A DNA stretch of 64,000 nucleotides, taken from NCBI GenBank assembly GCA_903231505.1, contig CAFBRK010000255.1, forward strand, positions 1 through 64,000, in the 5' to 3' direction. The position numbers and the translations under genes are program-made. The DNA comes from Olavius algarvensis associated proteobacterium Delta 3 (GTDB lineage: Bacteria; Desulfobacterota; Desulfobacteria; Desulfobacterales; CAFBRK01). Under the pieces are notes generated by a model, which saw nothing but the letters and a program-made list of their open reading frames with translations, was not told the origin of the DNA and did no database searches. Below, one piece after another: positions 1 through 8,554 of the stretch (positions are counted from its first letter, which is position 1; every line of letters starts with the position of its first letter).

Positions 1-130
1 ATCATGCTCCCATGTTGGTTGAAAGAGCATGCGTCATGGAGCTAAAGACGGCTCGATAAAACCGGTTCGGGCAACAGCCCGGCAAGACCTGACCCCATTG
101 CTTTACCGGCGGCGCGGGACCTGCATCGAT

Positions 131-1504
131 TCAATCAACCGGCTGGAAATGACCGGTAAAATGCCGCAGAAAATTCGGCTGATACGTCAGACGATATCCG
201 TTAATGGCATCCCGGTGGTGCCAGACATGCTCGATGACTTCGGCAAGGTAATCGAAGTGGCTCTGGGTGTACACCCGGCGCGGAAACGCCAGCCGGACCA
301 GTTCCAGGGGTGCTGCGACTTCATTTCCCTGCTCGTCGAACTTGCCGAACATGACGCTGCCAAGCTCGACGCAGCGGATACCACCTTCCAGGTAGATGGC
401 GTTCACCAGACCAATACCAGGGTACTGCAGCGGTGGCACGTGGGGCAGGAATGCCCTGGCATCCAGAAAAACAGCGTGGCCGCCGACCGGCCGAACCATC
501 GGGATGCCTAAGGGTTCCATTTTTTTACGAAGATATTGAACCGTGGCGTGACGATACACCTGGTAGTCATAATCGAGTGCTTCCATCAACCCCACAGCGA
601 TCACTTCCAGGTCCCGGCCGGCCAGTCCGCCATATGTGGGAAACCCTTCCCGCAGGATAAGCATATTTTTGAACTGCTCCGCCCACCGGTCGTCGTTGCA
701 GACCAAAAACCCGCCGATGTTGGCCAAACCGTCTTTTTTACAACTCATCGTTGCCGCATCTGCATAGGAGAATATTTCAGCGGCGATGTCCAGAAGGGAT
801 GTCTCAGCATATCCGTTTTCCCGTGCGCGGATGAAATACGCATTTTCAGCAAAACGGCAGGCATCGATCACCAACGGAATGTTGTGCGCGGTAAGGATTG
901 TTTTCACCTCACGGATGTTGGCCACAGAAACCGGCTGGCCGCCGCCGGTGTTGTTGGTTACCGTGATCATGCAAAAAGGGATGTTTTCGGCGCCATATTG
1001 GCGGATACATTCTTTGAGGCGGTCGGTATCCATGTTGCCCTTGAAAGGCGCCATGCGTGCCGGTTCCATCCCTTCCTTGCAGAGCAGGTCCACAGCCAGG
1101 GCACCGGCAAATTCCATGTTGGCTCGGGTGGTGTCGAAATGGCTGTTGTTGGGAATGACATGCCCCTTTTTCACCAGCACCTGGGCCAGGATACCCTCGG
1201 CCGCCCGTCCCTGGTGGGTGGGCAGCACGTGCCGCATACCGGTGATGTTCTTAACGGTGGATTCAAATTTTTTCCACGATTGGCTGCCGGCATAGCTTTC
1301 GTCGCCGAGCATCAGCGCCGCCCACTGATTGTTGGACATGGCGCCGGTGCCGCTGTCGGTAAGAAGATCGATGCAGCAATCTTCGGCATCCAGAAGAAAA
1401 ACATTGTAATGCGCCGCAGTCAGCGCCCGTTCACGGTGCTGCCGGGTGGTGACCTTGATCGGTTCTGTCATTTTGATCCGAAAAGGCTCGATGATCGTGC
1501 GCAT
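131..1504 (-). CDS. tnaA: Tryptophanase (tryptophan indole-lyase), PLP-dependent
   Basis: A 457-residue fold-type I PLP enzyme of the beta-eliminating lyase family, predicted to cleave L-tryptophan to indole, pyruvate and ammonia in the cytoplasm. The PLP-lysine region reads MSCKKDGLANIGG. Three positions separate tryptophanase from tyrosine phenol-lyase, and all favour tryptophanase: NSHFDTT carries Asp where TPL has Thr, CVELGS has Leu where TPL has its phenol-binding Arg, and the C-terminus LRHFTGHF has the His that TPL replaces with Phe. The start at 1504 is kept because residues EPFRIKMTEPIK match the family N-terminus; a GGGGAGGA run sits very close upstream. Length is normal. No TnaC-type leader or tryptophan permease is visible beside it, so the gene looks monocistronic. 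The product assignment is strong; physiological use (catabolism or indole signalling) is unknown. Confidence 0.9.
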   Translation of the reverse strand: MRTIIEPFRIKMTEPIKVTTRQHRERALTAAHYNVFLLDAEDCCIDLLTDSGTGAMSNNQWAALMLGDESYAGSQSWKKFESTVKNITGMRHVLPTHQGRAAEGILAQVLVKKGHVIPNNSHFDTTRANMEFAGALAVDLLCKEGMEPARMAPFKGNMDTDRLKECIRQYGAENIPFCMITVTNNTGGGQPVSVANIREVKTILTAHNIPLVIDACRFAENAYFIRARENGYAETSLLDIAAEIFSYADAATMSCKKDGLANIGGFLVCNDDRWAEQFKNMLILREGFPTYGGLAGRDLEVIAVGLMEALDYDYQVYRHATVQYLRKKMEPLGIPMVRPVGGHAVFLDARAFLPHVPPLQYPGIGLVNAIYLEGGIRCVELGSVMFGKFDEQGNEVAAPLELVRLAFPRRVYTQSHFDYLAEVIEHVWHHRDAINGYRLTYQPNFLRHFTGHFQPVD

Positions 1505-1669
1505 GTCCTCCCCCCGTCAAAGATAGGAACTGCCTGTTTAAAGCGGGCCCACTAGAATGAGCAAAATTGTATCATCTGTGAGAGCACAGACAACACCTTG
1601 GGGCGGGCGAAGCACCCCCTGCATAGGTAAACTCATCCCACCGGGACCCTGACGTTGTCAAGCATAGAA

Positions 1670-2142
1670 AAGGTATTACAGCCTTTCAAGACGAGAGATC
1701 GATATCCTGATCACGGTGACCCGGCCGAATGCAGGAAAAGCTGTTGCGCGGAAGCTTACCGAATACACATTGGGCCTGTTTGCGGCAAGACAATTTATTG
1801 AAAACAATAAGAAAATTACCAGAAGAGAAGATCTACTTGGACACAGATTTGTTGGATATATCGATGATCTGCTGTATGACCGGCAACTGATATTTATGAA
1901 GGAGCTTTACCCGGGGGAGACGCCGATATTCCCAACCTCGACCATCATTGCTCAAATGGCCGCCGTTGTTGCCGGCGCAGAAGGCTGTGTCGCAATCGCC
2001 GAATAACGTCTTCCCGGACGAGTCCCGCGAGGCAGGACTCAGGGTGGTGAGCCTGCCGAACCGCGGATCAAGTCTGGAAAGACGTGTTCGTCTATATTCC
2101 AGCGTCTATAATTTACGAGACAGCTACATAGCCACGTGCTGA
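1670..2142 (+). pseudogene. Remnant of a LysR-family regulator (effector-binding half)
   Basis: The first frame reads LSRREIDILITVTRPNAGK, then ARKLTEYTLGLFAARQFI and DLLGHRFVGYIDDLLYDRQL. This is the typical LysR substrate-binding-domain pattern (READI...RP, LxxYxLGLYA, GHRFVGYxDDL). The frame stops at 2004-2006. Homologous-looking sequence resumes in another frame (FPDESREAGLRVVSLP...RRVRLYSSVYNLRDS), which resembles the family's C-terminal strand. No winged-HTH N-terminus lies upstream, so this is a frameshifted C-terminal fragment. A GTG at 1716 could start a 96-residue peptide, but it would begin inside the domain. It lies beside the tryptophanase gene; whether it once regulated it cannot be told. 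Confidence 0.6.
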
Positions 2143-2214
2143 AAAGATTTCATGCAAATTTTGGGATAGGGTTTTGATCATGCCTATAAATAGGCTTACC
2201 TGGTATTTTGAGTG

Positions 2215-2445
2215 CTACTTCAAGGCCGCCTTTACTTTTGCTGCCACATCGGCCGAAACCCAACAGGTCCACAAATTTTCTTAGTTTTTTAGAAACCAGA
2301 TTGCCGCTTCATCGGTACTTGCCTTGTTGTCCCGCATATAGGCCAGGAATTTGTTATTGATATCCAAGGTGGTTTCATATTTCTTTAAAAACTCAACCAC
2401 CTCCGGAGCCTCTTTGGGCAGGCTCTTATGGACAACGATGTCGCA
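2215..2445 (-). pseudogene. C-terminal remnant of a glycine betaine/proline ABC substrate-binding protein (ProX/OpuAC type)
   Basis: Reading the minus strand from 2445 gives DIVVHKSLPKEAPEVVEFLK, then KYETTLDINNKFLAYMRDNK, ASTDEAAIWFLKN, an in-frame TAA at 2281-2283, then ENLWTCWVSADVAAKVKAAL and a final stop at 2215. The segments either side of the TAA are continuous with the C-terminus of OpuAC-family periplasmic betaine-binding proteins (EAAxWFLKxxxxLWxxWVxxDVAxKVKxAL). A TGA lies just before the readable part and no N-terminus is found. This is a dead, 5'-truncated gene. It is notable because other genes in this window concern N-methyl compounds. Confidence 0.65.
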
Positions 2446-2448
2446 CAG

Positions 2449-2673
2449 TCAAAACTGACGACCTGATTTTCCACCCCTTTTTTTGGATATGACCAGTGGT
2501 ATAATAAAGACGATACACGCGATCAAGAAGATAGCACTACCAATGAATGTCAAAATATCCTGATTTTTCAGACTTGATGCGATGAATAAAATCGCACATA
2601 GGATAAAAAGGCTCCAACCCGATAGCTGACACTTGCGTTCCAGTTCAGTTGTATTTTTTTTATTTTTTCCCAT
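2449..2673 (-). CDS. Small two-helix membrane protein, unknown function
   Basis: A 74-residue protein with a polar lysine-rich N-terminus (MGKNKKNTTELERK). Two hydrophobic helices follow, about residues 18-35 (GWSLFILCAILFIAS) and 40-63 (ILTFIGSAIFLIACIVFIIPLVI). The tail is basic (SKKRGGKSGRQF). A purine-rich GGGAGAAGGA precedes the ATG by about a dozen bases. I do not recognise a family. It sits immediately upstream, in its own reading direction, of the ProX remnant, and is lower in GC than its neighbours. It may be real or a chance hydrophobic frame; the basic ends and Shine-Dalgarno-like run favour a real small inner-membrane protein. Confidence 0.4.
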   Translation of the reverse strand: MGKNKKNTTELERKCQLSGWSLFILCAILFIASSLKNQDILTFIGSAIFLIACIVFIIPLVISKKRGGKSGRQF

Positions 2674-3039
2674 TTTAGTTGTTGTTCCTTCTCCCTTTCA
2701 TTTAGGAACATATCATCGAAATTTAATAGATATCTCGTCTGTGTCCCCTATGCAAATGGACATATACCTCAGTAAACGCGCTGCATGAATTCGTAAACCG
2801 CTATGATATCGCTTACCCGGAAAAACTCAGGACTATAATCATTCTTTTTCAGGTCTTATTGTTCACTTCAGCGTGATCTACGCTGTGCGAATCGTAGCCG
2901 GGAGGCTCCTCAAGGTCGGAGTGATACCGATGGATTCCGTTTGGCGATCTTTCCTTCACAATGAAGACTTTACAAGGTTCGAAGTCCAAATTGATGAGTC
3001 GAGTGGCGGAACAGGCTTTTGACAAACCCGGTATTCGGG
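2674..3039. other. Intergenic, no convincing gene
   Basis: A/T-rich near 2674-2760, then mixed. On the minus strand about 60 codons are open near 2860-3040 (reading ERSPNGIHRYHSDLEEPPGY), but there is no start codon or ribosome-binding site and I recognise no family. Treated as non-coding or as a decayed fragment. Confidence 0.3.
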
Positions 3040-4743
3040 TTAGGATGACTTGAGCTCGGCCAGGCCCGGATACATCTTTAAAAACCGTCTCTCTGCCTCA
3101 TCGGTTCCAATCAAAATTATTTCATCATTCTCCTTGAAATGGACAGAGGGGGCCGGGTTGTTCAGCATCTCCCCGTCGCGGCTTATGGCGATGACGCTAC
3201 TGCCGGTCCGCATGCGTATATGGCTTTCGGCCAAGGATTTGCCCACAAAAGAGGGGTGCATACCGGCACGGAAGACGTTCAGCCCCTCGGCAAGCATCAG
3301 CACTTCATCGGGTTTGAGAAGATTAAGGATCGTATTGGCCGCCAAAGAGCCATATGACATCACCAGATCGGCCCCGGCGTTATGCAGCTTTGAGATATTT
3401 TTATCAAGGTTGGCCCGGCAGATGATCTGGATGTCGGGCCTTAGCTTTCGGCAGTAAATGGTCAGGTAGATATTTGTGGGATCATCATGGGTGGTGACGA
3501 TAACCGATGGCGCTTCCTCGATCCCTGCCTGCATCAGGGTGTTGATGTCCGCAGCGCTTCCATGAATATAATTGTCAGTGACGGCGAGCCTCTTATTTTT
3601 CTCAATGATTCGATAATCCGTACCCGCCTGTTCCAGCGACTCTGCTGCAGCACGGTCAACCCGGCCGCCCCCCAAAATAAGGACCGGTGCCCGGAATTCT
3701 TGATACCCTCCGATCTGGTCATCGTAGGCCTTGAGCTGTTCTGCCGACCCGGCCAAAAGAAGAACAGTCGTGGAGCCGATGGGTGTCGTAGCGGTGGGCA
3801 ATTCAAACTTGCCCCTTTCCCAGACACCCACAACCGTAATTCCCGTTGCCTCGCGCAACTTGGCTTGCTGGAGTGTCTTACCAACCAGTGGTGTTTTCAT
3901 AGTTGGGGCCTCGGCGATGAGCAGCGAGTCGATGCGTCCAATGACATTTGATCGCGTGCTTGTCATGAGCACCCTTCTCGACAATGACTGGCCCAGCAGT
4001 TTCATGAATTGCAATACGTAAGTGCTTCCGGCGAGCTGTAAAATGTCCACGGAATCATCCAGATCGGCATTTGCCGCAATGGGCACCTCTTTAGAAATCT
4101 CCCGCACGGTAAAGGCGATGTTTGTATTCATCATGTCGTCAAGATTGGCCAGCACCAGGGCCGCCTTACGCACCTTGATGCGTCTGTATGTTTCCGGGTC
4201 ACTCAAATCACCCACGACCACCGGATGGTCGAGGTCGAAGAGCTCCAGGGCACGCTGTATATCCTCCATGACGATGACGTATGGATACTGATACTGTCTC
4301 AGCCTTTCGATGAGATTCATGGCAATCGGGTCGTAGCTTGTCAGAATGACGTGCCCTTGCGTGTCCTCGGGTAATTCTCGGGGGGCCCTGGCTTTTCTCT
4401 GGGCATCAAGCCACGGGGCATAGAAGAACTGGATGAACGTGAAGGGCAACATGATTAGCAGGAATATGAGACCGGACAGGAGTACGATGACGGAGAACAG
4501 TTTCCCCAGGTCCGATGTGAATGTGATATCACCGAAGCCGAGGGTGGACATTACCGTGAGGGACCAATAAAATCCTGTAATCCAGCTGAATGTTTGGTCT
4601 TCCAGTATCATTATAAAGTGAAACAGGATGCTGTAGACGGTGACCATCGTCGCCAGGACAAGCAAAAACCTGAATAGCATCCTGACGTTTCGCTCTTTTC
4701 TTTTCGTCATTATCTGGATGAACTGGCTCATCATATATTTCAT
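3040..4743 (-). CDS. Potassium channel with tandem RCK (TrkA-N/TrkA-C) domains
   Basis: Predicted homotetrameric, ligand-gated K+ channel of the inner membrane, similar in layout to GsuK-type channels. From the M4 start it has an inner helix, a pore loop with selectivity filter TLGFGD (about residues 67-72), and a second helix. A first RCK begins near GHVILTSYDPIAMNLIE, followed by a TrkA-C module (TPLVGKTLQQAKLREATG). A second RCK begins near APVLILGGGRVDRAAAE, with a final TrkA-C (HPSFVGKSLAESHIR...ENDEIILIGT). The first possible ATG (4752) directly abuts GGGAG. The ATG at 4743 has that GGGAG nine bases upstream and forms an ATGA overlap with the stop of the preceding truncated transporter frame, so 4743 is preferred. 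Gating ligand unknown. Confidence 0.85.
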   Translation of the reverse strand: MKYMMSQFIQIMTKRKERNVRMLFRFLLVLATMVTVYSILFHFIMILEDQTFSWITGFYWSLTVMSTLGFGDITFTSDLGKLFSVIVLLSGLIFLLIMLPFTFIQFFYAPWLDAQRKARAPRELPEDTQGHVILTSYDPIAMNLIERLRQYQYPYVIVMEDIQRALELFDLDHPVVVGDLSDPETYRRIKVRKAALVLANLDDMMNTNIAFTVREISKEVPIAANADLDDSVDILQLAGSTYVLQFMKLLGQSLSRRVLMTSTRSNVIGRIDSLLIAEAPTMKTPLVGKTLQQAKLREATGITVVGVWERGKFELPTATTPIGSTTVLLLAGSAEQLKAYDDQIGGYQEFRAPVLILGGGRVDRAAAESLEQAGTDYRIIEKNKRLAVTDNYIHGSAADINTLMQAGIEEAPSVIVTTHDDPTNIYLTIYCRKLRPDIQIICRANLDKNISKLHNAGADLVMSYGSLAANTILNLLKPDEVLMLAEGLNVFRAGMHPSFVGKSLAESHIRMRTGSSVIAISRDGEMLNNPAPSVHFKENDEIILIGTDEAERRFLKMYPGLAELKSS

Positions 4744-5126
4744 AACAAACATCTCCCTGCCTGATCGATGCGCTTTGCCGGATTAGGGTCAAGATGCATC
4801 CTGAAAGATTGGACACAGGTTCGAGCCATTGCCAGAAAAACCTTCAGATTGGATCCCATGATGACGCCGATGGCGTTTTGCATGTTCATCATGCGGGCGC
4901 CGACAAAGGCCGGCACCATGAGCGAGACCGCCGAACTGCTCTGCAACAGGGCTGTGACAAACGCACCGCTGGCGATGGATCGCAGCCTGCCCTGGGTGTA
5001 TGTTCGGATGATACGCTTGGAGGCCCGCCTGGATAAGGCCTCTACGGATTCCTCGATCAACTGCATGCCGTACTGGATAATACCGAGTCCAGCCAGCAAT
5101 TTCCAGGAGTCCAGATTAAATGACAT
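4740..5126 (-). pseudogene. Truncated Na+/phosphate cotransporter (NptA/PF02690 type), N-terminal fragment
   Basis: A 128-codon frame. Residues 1-95 match the start of Na/Pi cotransporter II family proteins (LLAGLGIIQYGMQLIEESVE, then ALLQSSSAVSLMVPAFVGA and QNAIGVIMGSNL). The QSSSA motif belongs to the first inverted repeat. After GSNL, where the family continues GTT, the sequence changes to a polar tail (KVFLAMARTCVQSFRM...) unlike any transporter, and the frame stops in an ATGA overlap with the potassium channel. Family members are roughly 300-550 residues with two repeats; here only part of the first survives. It looks like a deletion that joined a transporter N-terminus to the channel gene. 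It may still be translated and couple translation of the channel. Confidence 0.65.
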
Positions 5127-5739
5127 GGTGCTTCCTTTTGCCGTCGTTCACCGAGGTTTTACCGTCGATATCGGACGTTCGGTCTCGACCGTCAGTTCCA
5201 GCGGCAATAATATAGTTACACAGGGCCATGAATTTATATATGTGAGATACCCGTCGAAAAACAGCTAATTTTAAAGAATGCGTTGGAAATATGGACCGAA
5301 ATTCGGCGAAATTTCAGGACGGGCATGAGTTTACGCGTTTCTACGCAAAAATGGAACCTACATCATAACGATAAATCCACTTTCTTGATTATTTCCTTTC
5401 TGTTGCTGACGGCACGGCAAATTGCGGATCGACTGAGGTCGAGCCTTCTGCCAACCTCCGATCCAGATTGCCTTTAATTCTAATATCCTTCTCGCATGAG
5501 AAACTTATAAAACAATAGACATCCCGTAAATTCGTCCCGCAAATTCGTCCCGCAAATTCCGGGTGTTGTGATCTATCTGTCGACCATCGATTATACTCGA
5601 TGGTCGTTTTGGTTGGCATTGCGTGGCATCCTTGAGGATTAAACGGTCCAAAATGTTATAATGCAGGACCTGCCCCCCTTTCCATACAGATCCGCCGGAT
5701 CGGCGAAGCTCAGCAGCGACAGGGTGTGGCGAAATCTAA
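5127..5739. other. Long intergenic region with a tandem repeat and a terminator-like hairpin
   Basis: No gene is supported over 600 bases. The unit ATTCGTCCCGCAA occurs twice in tandem at about 5530-5556, followed by the hairpin listed separately. The rest is unremarkable and could hold the promoter of the Na/Pi remnant-channel pair near 5127-5250. Confidence 0.4.
5581..5610 (+). terminator. Rho-independent terminator-like hairpin
   Basis: CGACCATCGA and TCGATGGTCG form a perfect 10-bp stem around the loop TTATAC, followed by TTTT on the plus strand. No plus-strand gene precedes it, so it may belong to an unrecognised transcript or be a repeat hairpin. Confidence 0.45.
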
Positions 5740-6150
5740 TTACCTGAGCCCCACTTCCTTAAGTGCGTTCTTGCACCGTTTGCTGACTTTTTTATCGTTG
5801 TTTTCAAGACACTGGAGCAGGCGTCCTTCGCCGGCGGCAACCGAGCTGCAAAACTTTTCCAGGTCCGCATCGCATTCATTTGCCACATACCCCAGAGCAG
5901 CAACGGCACGTTCGAGCTGAACGGCCGCGTCATAAAGGGCATACTCACATTTCGGAGACAGCTTATCTCCGTGGGCAAACAGGCATGCCAGCATGCGGCC
6001 CTCGCCAGGCGTCACCTGGCTGCAGAACTTATCCATTTCAGCCTTACAACCGTTAACCACGGTCTCAACCAGATCCTGCTGAGCGACCGCACTTCCTGCC
6101 ACGAATAAAACAGCAGCCATTGTTATCACTGTCATGAATGTACGCTTCAT
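5740..6150 (-). CDS. Periplasmic Cys-rich repeat protein (PF00839-like)
   Basis: 136 residues with a clear Sec signal peptide (MKRTFMTVITMAAVLFVAGSAVAQ). Two repeats follow, each with four Cys: CKAEMDKFCSQVTPGEGRML with ACLFAHGDKLSPKC, then CDADLEKFCSSVAAGEGRLL with QCLENNDKKVSKRC. The pattern Cx6CxxVxxGEGRxxxCLxxxxxxxSxxC is that of the cysteine-rich GLG1-type repeat found in many proteobacterial exported proteins of unknown role. AGGAG lies eight bases before the ATG. The gene lies 27 bases downstream of the LutB-LutA fusion on the same strand, so it may be the last gene of that operon. Function not known; the paired Cys suggest disulfides or metal binding. Confidence 0.75.
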   Translation of the reverse strand: MKRTFMTVITMAAVLFVAGSAVAQQDLVETVVNGCKAEMDKFCSQVTPGEGRMLACLFAHGDKLSPKCEYALYDAAVQLERAVAALGYVANECDADLEKFCSSVAAGEGRLLQCLENNDKKVSKRCKNALKEVGLR

Positions 6151-6177
6151 ACGTTTACTCCTTTTACTTTTTTTTGG

Positions 6178-8292
6178 CTAAAGCAGTTGCAGGGGGTGAA
6201 ACACCTCGAGGCCGGTGCCTTCCGCAAGTTGAATTTTACATACACTGCTCTCTGTGACGATGGCATCGATTTCGGCGGCTTTGAACAAATCAAAGAGAGC
6301 ATCTCCCACAGCCATGGAAAGTTTGTGACCAAGTAGTCCTGCCTTCAGGCCGAACGTCCCGCCCATGCCGCAACAGGTGCCGGTCTCGATCACCTCGACT
6401 TCCGCGCCACGCCGTCGCAGCCATTCGATGGCGCCGTGTCCGGAGCCGAGGGCACGCTGGTGGCAGGGGATGTGAAACCCGAATTTTCTACCCTTCAGCG
6501 ACCTTGACATCGGTGCATTCCCGGTGTCTTCCTCAAGCTTGTTCAGATACTCGAACAGTTCATGGGTGTGGTCGGCCACCCGGCGGGATGCGTTGTTGTT
6601 TTTCAACAAATGGGGGTAGGATTCGGCCAGACTGTATGTGGCCGTGGGCTCGATGCTGACAATGTCGTATCCCTGATTGGCGTAAGGGAATAATTTGGCC
6701 ACATTGCCGGCTGCCGTCTTCCGTGCCCGATCCAGATCCCCGTATGCGATAAATGGATAGCCGCTGGCATCCTGGGGGGGCAATACCACCTCGCAATCCA
6801 ACGCTTCGAGCTGTCGGACGGCCGCCATGCCCAGGTCGGGATCGTTGTAATTGGCATACACGTCGACGAAAAACGCCACCTTCCGCTGGGGGGCGACGAC
6901 CTTCAACCGGTGATCTTTGAACCGCTGCATGAATGTGGGATAGGTAAAGGGCGGCACGTTTCGATCCGCCGACAGACCGATGGTCTTATCCATCAGCTTG
7001 CGAATGGCCCGGGTGTTCAAGGAGAAGTTGGCCACCGCAGCGGTGACCGAGCCCAGCCTGGCCGCCTTGTCGGCGCCCATCATGACTTTGTTCGGCAGGG
7101 GGTATCCATGTTTTTTAGCATCCCGATGCTTTATCTCGGCGATCATGTGGGGCATGTCGATGATGGCCGGGCAGATCTCCTTGCACAGGCCGCAGGAAAT
7201 GCAAAGGGGCGCAAAATTCCCGGCTGTTTCGAGGCCGTGAACGGCGGCCGTCCAGCAGATGCCCATGGGGCCGGGATAGATGTGGCCGAAGGTGTGTCCG
7301 CCGACGATACCCGAGGTAGGGCAGACGTTCATGCAAGCCCCGCAGCGGATGCAGTAAAGAGACTCCCGGTAATCCGGGTCGTCGCGCATCTCGGTGCGGC
7401 CGTTGTCCAGAATGATGATATGGCTCTCCCTGGCATTCTTTCCGTCTCCCTCCCCGAGCGGATTGCGGCCGTGCATCCAGGTGACGTAGGTGGTCGGAAG
7501 CTGGCCGGACGCGCTGACAGGATGTGCCAGGATCATCAGCATGGCGTCCTCGATGGTTTCGACGATTTTCTCCATCCCCATGACGCAGATATGGCATTTA
7601 CCGATGCTCGATACGTTGCGGGCGTTGCCCTCGTTGGTTTCGATGCAGATGGCGCCGGTTTCGGCAATGCCGATGTTGGCGCCGGTCATGCCGATCTCGG
7701 CATTCAGGAAAATGGGCCGAAGATACTTGCGGACGACTTTCATGATGCTCGGGATGTTGCCCTCTACGGGCTTTCCGGTGGCTTTTTCGAAAATCTTGGC
7801 CACCTCGGGGGCCATCTTGTGAACGGACGGAAACACCAGGTGGAACGGCTTTTCATTCACGAGCTGAATGATGAGCTCTCCCAGATCGGTTTCCACCACA
7901 TCGATGCCAGCATCCATGAGCGGCCGGTTCAGCTCGATTTCTTCGGTGGTCAGGGATTTGGATTTCGCCAGGTGCGTTGCGCCACGTTCCTTGGCCAGAT
8001 CGATGCAGTATTTGATGACATCAGCCGGGGTTTTGGCCTCAAATACCTTGGCACCCCGTTTTTCCACGTTTTCAATGAACTGTTTCTTCAAGCGGGGAAG
8101 ATCCTCGATGCAGCGCTCCTTTGCCTTTCGGACATCGTTTCGAAACGCTGTGCCGCCCGGCAATGTCTCCAGGGCCGCAGCCCGCGTGTCGCGCCCGCGT
8201 TTCATGCACCGCAGCAGGGCATCGCTGGCGGACCGATCCTTCAGCGACGCATCGATTTTTTCGTACAGACGTTCATAGCGTTGAGTGGTCAT
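6178..8292 (-). CDS. LutB-LutA fusion: LUD domain, two 4Fe-4S clusters and CCG domain
   Basis: A 704-residue iron-sulfur protein predicted to act in oxidation of lactate or a similar hydroxy acid. Residues about 60-290 form a LUD domain as in LutB/LldF (GMTGANIGIAETGAICIETN, TYVTWMHGRNPLGEGDGKNA). Two ferredoxin motifs follow, CIRCGACMNVCP (314-325) and CISCGLCKEICP (364-375). The C-terminal 250 residues carry a cysteine-rich CCG domain as in LutA/LldE/GlpC (FHIPCHQRALGSGHG, ETGTCCGMGGTFG, SSVCKIQLAEGTG). In Bacillus and E. coli these are separate polypeptides; fusions of this kind are known in sulfate reducers. GGAGAAACCC precedes the start. LutC lies upstream in the same direction, with a repeat element between. 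A GlcD-type FAD oxidase that could be its partner lies far away at 36 kb. Confidence 0.85.
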   Translation of the reverse strand: MTTQRYERLYEKIDASLKDRSASDALLRCMKRGRDTRAAALETLPGGTAFRNDVRKAKERCIEDLPRLKKQFIENVEKRGAKVFEAKTPADVIKYCIDLAKERGATHLAKSKSLTTEEIELNRPLMDAGIDVVETDLGELIIQLVNEKPFHLVFPSVHKMAPEVAKIFEKATGKPVEGNIPSIMKVVRKYLRPIFLNAEIGMTGANIGIAETGAICIETNEGNARNVSSIGKCHICVMGMEKIVETIEDAMLMILAHPVSASGQLPTTYVTWMHGRNPLGEGDGKNARESHIIILDNGRTEMRDDPDYRESLYCIRCGACMNVCPTSGIVGGHTFGHIYPGPMGICWTAAVHGLETAGNFAPLCISCGLCKEICPAIIDMPHMIAEIKHRDAKKHGYPLPNKVMMGADKAARLGSVTAAVANFSLNTRAIRKLMDKTIGLSADRNVPPFTYPTFMQRFKDHRLKVVAPQRKVAFFVDVYANYNDPDLGMAAVRQLEALDCEVVLPPQDASGYPFIAYGDLDRARKTAAGNVAKLFPYANQGYDIVSIEPTATYSLAESYPHLLKNNNASRRVADHTHELFEYLNKLEEDTGNAPMSRSLKGRKFGFHIPCHQRALGSGHGAIEWLRRRGAEVEVIETGTCCGMGGTFGLKAGLLGHKLSMAVGDALFDLFKAAEIDAIVTESSVCKIQLAEGTGLEVFHPLQLL

Positions 8293-8314
8293 GGGTTTCT
8301 CCAGTTCGATAACT

Positions 8315-8537
8315 ATTATCGCAAAGACGCAAAGCGCGCAGAGAGGTTATCTAATTTTTTCAGAATCCCTGAGAGGGGGATTCTGGAAAAGCGCTTCCTC
8401 AGAAGTGCAGGAGCAATTCGTATTCCCAGTTAATATTGCTGGACGACCAATGAACCCTTCGGCAGGCTCAGGATAACCGGGTAACTGGCAAACCGGCAAA
8501 CCTTAACCCTCAGCGCCCTCTGCGTCTCTGCGGTAAT
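8315..8537. repeat. MITE-like interspersed repeat A, copy 1
   Basis: Fills the gap between lutC and the lutB-lutA fusion. The ends are inverted copies of each other: ATTATCGCAAAGACGCAAAG on the left and, as reverse complement, ATTACCGCAGAGACGCAGAG on the right. Inside is a hairpin pairing CAGAATCCC with GGGATTCTG around 8361-8386. Related copies lie at 24608 and 38906. Confidence 0.7.
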
Positions 8538-8554
8538 CATTTGATGTACTATCT

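Noticed and set aside
131-1504. Tyrosine phenol-lyase as product of the first gene
   Set aside because: The phenol-binding Arg and Thr of TPL are replaced by Leu and Asp, and the C-terminal LRHFT motif is that of tryptophanase.
5389-5619. 76-codon minus-strand frame in the 5.1-5.7 kb gap
   Set aside because: It crosses the tandem ATTCGTCCCGCAA repeat and the hairpin, has no ribosome-binding site and no recognisable sequence.
6910-8433. Long plus-strand open frame opposite the LutB-LutA fusion
   Set aside because: No family resemblance or ribosome-binding site; it mirrors the codon bias of the real minus-strand gene. The same holds for long antisense frames opposite soxA, the AMP ligase-livH region and tnaA.
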